Assembly (NCBI GenBank): GCA_937950385.1
Contig: CALFEA010000227.1
Location: 1 to 7,322 of the forward strand
Direction of reading: 5' to 3'
Origin: an uncultured Altererythrobacter sp.
Lineage (GTDB): Bacteria; Pseudomonadota; Alphaproteobacteria; Sphingomonadales; Sphingomonadaceae
DNA length: 7,322 nt
Under the pieces are notes generated by a model that worked only from the letters and a program-made list of their open reading frames with translations, ran no database searches and was not told the DNA's origin. This document shows positions 6,055-7,322 of the stretch, in pieces. Numbering within the stretch: position 1 is the stretch's first letter; each line of letters starts with the position of its first letter. The translations under genes and the position numbers were made by a program.

Positions 6055-6073
6055 TATCAAGAGTGGCTTGATA
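6055..6073. promoter_or_regulatory. Perfect dyad in divergent spacer
   Basis: TATCAAG (6055-6061) and CTTGATA (6067-6073) form a perfect 7-bp inverted repeat with a 5-nt centre. It lies inside the 142-bp spacer between the divergently transcribed hypothetical gene and the MATE gene. Size and position fit an operator for a dimeric regulator acting on one or both genes. No regulator gene is adjacent in the window and no convincing -35/-10 pair was found nearby. Confidence 0.4.
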
Positions 6074-6154
6074 ACCGCAGACTTTTTCAAACTGCGCATC
6101 CTGGATGAACATGGCTTTAATTCGACGGCCACTCAGCCTATCCGGTTCGGCTGC

Positions 6155-7322
6155 ATGAAAAACGCGCCATCATATAATCAGCCTGCACGAGGGGCACTCA
6201 GCTGGCCAAGCGAATTTCGCGCGACTTTTATGCTCGCGGGGCCGCTGGCGCTCGCCAATTTCCTGCAAATGCTGACCTATTCGGTCGATGTGTTTTTCAT
6301 AGCGCGATTGGGGGAGCAGCCCTTTGCCGCCTCGCAATTGGTGATGTCGGTGTTTGGCCTGATCGTTTGGGCGCTATCCTCCCTCACTGCCGCTGTGGCG
6401 CCCGTTGTCTCCGCAGAACTGGGTGCAAATCCCAATGCCGTGCGCCCTGTGCGCCGCGCGGTGCGCATGGCATTGTGGCTCGCCGTATTCAGCGGCGCTG
6501 TGGGCATGGCTCTGGCATTCCTTACCATTCCCATCATGCGGCTCACCGGCCAAGACGAAGCGCTGATCCCAATTGCATTTCCTTATTTGGCCGTGGTCGT
6601 TTTCTCGCTGATCCCCATGGTCGTAGGCAATGTCCTGCGCACCTATGTCTCAACCTTGGGTCGCCCGATTTTTGCCACGGGGATCACTGCGATTGGCATC
6701 CTAGTGAATGCGGCGGGCAATTACGCGCTGATTTTCGGCAATTGGGGAATGCCGCGTTTGGAGCTGGTCGGCGCGGGCATTGCGACGATCATTACAACCA
6801 CCGTCACCATGCTGATCTATATTATCGCCATTCGCTTTGACAAAAAGCTGCATCGCTACCGAATATTCGGACGTTGGTGGCGGCCCGATTGGCAGCGCCT
6901 GCGCGAAATTTTGCGGATCGGTACGCCCATCGCACTGACTGTGATCGCAGAGGCGGGTATCTTCGGGGCCGCCGCCTTTATGATGGGGCGCTTCGGAGTG
7001 TCACAGCTCGCCGGGCACACAATTGCGCTCCAATTGGCGGCGATGGCATTTCAAATCCCGTTTGGTGTCGGCCAAGCGGTGACAATCCGTGTCGGCTATT
7101 ATTACGGCGCGCGCGATCTTGTCGGGATAAAGCGCGCCGGTTGGGCCGGCATGGCGATGGGCACGGGCTTTATGTCGATGACGGCGCTGGCCATGGTCGT
7201 CATTCCCCAGCCGCTGATCTCGCTCTATGTCGATATTGATGCGCCTAAGAATGTGGCGCTGATCGGCTTTGCGGTGCAATATTTGATGTGGGCTGCCGCA
7301 TTTCAGTTGGTCGATGGGATAC
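6155..7322 (+). CDS. MATE family multidrug/cation efflux protein, 5' part (runs off right edge)
   Basis: This is an inner-membrane antiporter of the multidrug and toxic compound extrusion family (NorM/DinF-like), which expels organic cations or drugs in exchange for Na+ or H+. The frame is open for 389 codons to the window edge; full members are about 440-480 aa, so the last membrane helices are missing. The N-terminus MKNAPSYNQPARGALSWPSE precedes the first MatE half. That half shows LAGPLALANFLQMLTYSVDV (residues 27-46) and FFIARLG right after, the family's usual first-helix region. The second half begins near residue 253 with LREILRIGTPIALTVIAEAG, then GHTIALQLAAMAFQIPFGVG. Alternating hydrophobic helices fill the sequence. 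ATG 6155 has no clear ribosome site. The next in-frame ATG, at 6230, would cut into the first conserved segment, so 6155 is preferred. The substrate cannot be told from sequence. Confidence 0.93.
   Translation, partial: MKNAPSYNQPARGALSWPSEFRATFMLAGPLALANFLQMLTYSVDVFFIARLGEQPFAASQLVMSVFGLIVWALSSLTAAVAPVVSAELGANPNAVRPVRRAVRMALWLAVFSGAVGMALAFLTIPIMRLTGQDEALIPIAFPYLAVVVFSLIPMVVGNVLRTYVSTLGRPIFATGITAIGILVNAAGNYALIFGNWGMPRLELVGAGIATIITTTVTMLIYIIAIRFDKKLHRYRIFGRWWRPDWQRLREILRIGTPIALTVIAEAGIFGAAAFMMGRFGVSQLAGHTIALQLAAMAFQIPFGVGQAVTIRVGYYYGARDLVGIKRAGWAGMAMGTGFMSMTALAMVVIPQPLISLYVDIDAPKNVALIGFAVQYLMWAAAFQLVDGI

Noticed and set aside
6367..7239. Plus-strand frames of 157 and 121 codons within the transporter region
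   Set aside because: They are rich in Arg, His and Cys, as expected for an off-frame reading. The MATE frame starting at 6155 reads through the same region with continuous membrane helices.
1..7322. CRISPR arrays, tRNA or rRNA genes, insertion sequences, prophage or attachment sites
   Set aside because: No regularly spaced repeats, cloverleaf-like sequences, transposase fragments, terminal inverted repeats or target duplications were seen.

Overview
The window is chromosomal DNA from an alphaproteobacterium, most likely a member of the Sphingomonadales (Erythrobacter- or Sphingorhabdus-like). I base this on RpoB, L10 and L7/L12 protein texture, moderate GC content, and a DUF2975 plus small Cro/CI regulator pair. 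The genus is an inference and no database was consulted.

Layout. (1) Positions 1-2620, minus strand: the first 873 codons of rpoB (RNA polymerase beta subunit), running off the left edge. (2) Positions 2621-3077: a 457-bp divergent control region. On the minus strand it holds a candidate rpoB promoter and a long leader with two strong stem-loops. On the plus strand it holds a TTGACA promoter element framed by two inverted copies of an 18-bp motif. (3) Positions 3078-4032, plus strand: a compact three-gene unit, made of a 43-aa exported or membrane peptide, a four-helix DUF2975 membrane protein, and a 64-aa HTH regulator of the YozG type. (4) Positions 4033-4331: a gene-free, hairpin-rich leader of rplJ. 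(5) Positions 4332-5306: rplJ (L10) and rplL (L7/L12), followed by stacked hairpins, one REP-like and the last a good intrinsic terminator near 5396-5425. (6) Positions 5443-6012, minus strand: an unrecognised, probably exported protein with four cysteines. (7) Positions 6013-6154: a divergent spacer with a perfect 7-bp dyad. (8) Positions 6155-7322, plus strand: the first 389 codons of a MATE-family multidrug/cation antiporter, running off the right edge.

The most notable point is the arrangement. In most bacteria rplJ-rplL-rpoB-rpoC are consecutive and co-oriented. Here rpoB points away from rplJL and the two are separated by about 1.7 kb containing a peptide/DUF2975/HTH cassette. The inverted 18-bp motif pair upstream of that cassette is the best candidate for an undescribed regulatory element, possibly the operator of the cassette's own HTH protein. 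The rpoB, rplJ and rplL genes look intact and ordinary as proteins. The rifampicin-binding region of RpoB is of wild-type form at the classic resistance positions.
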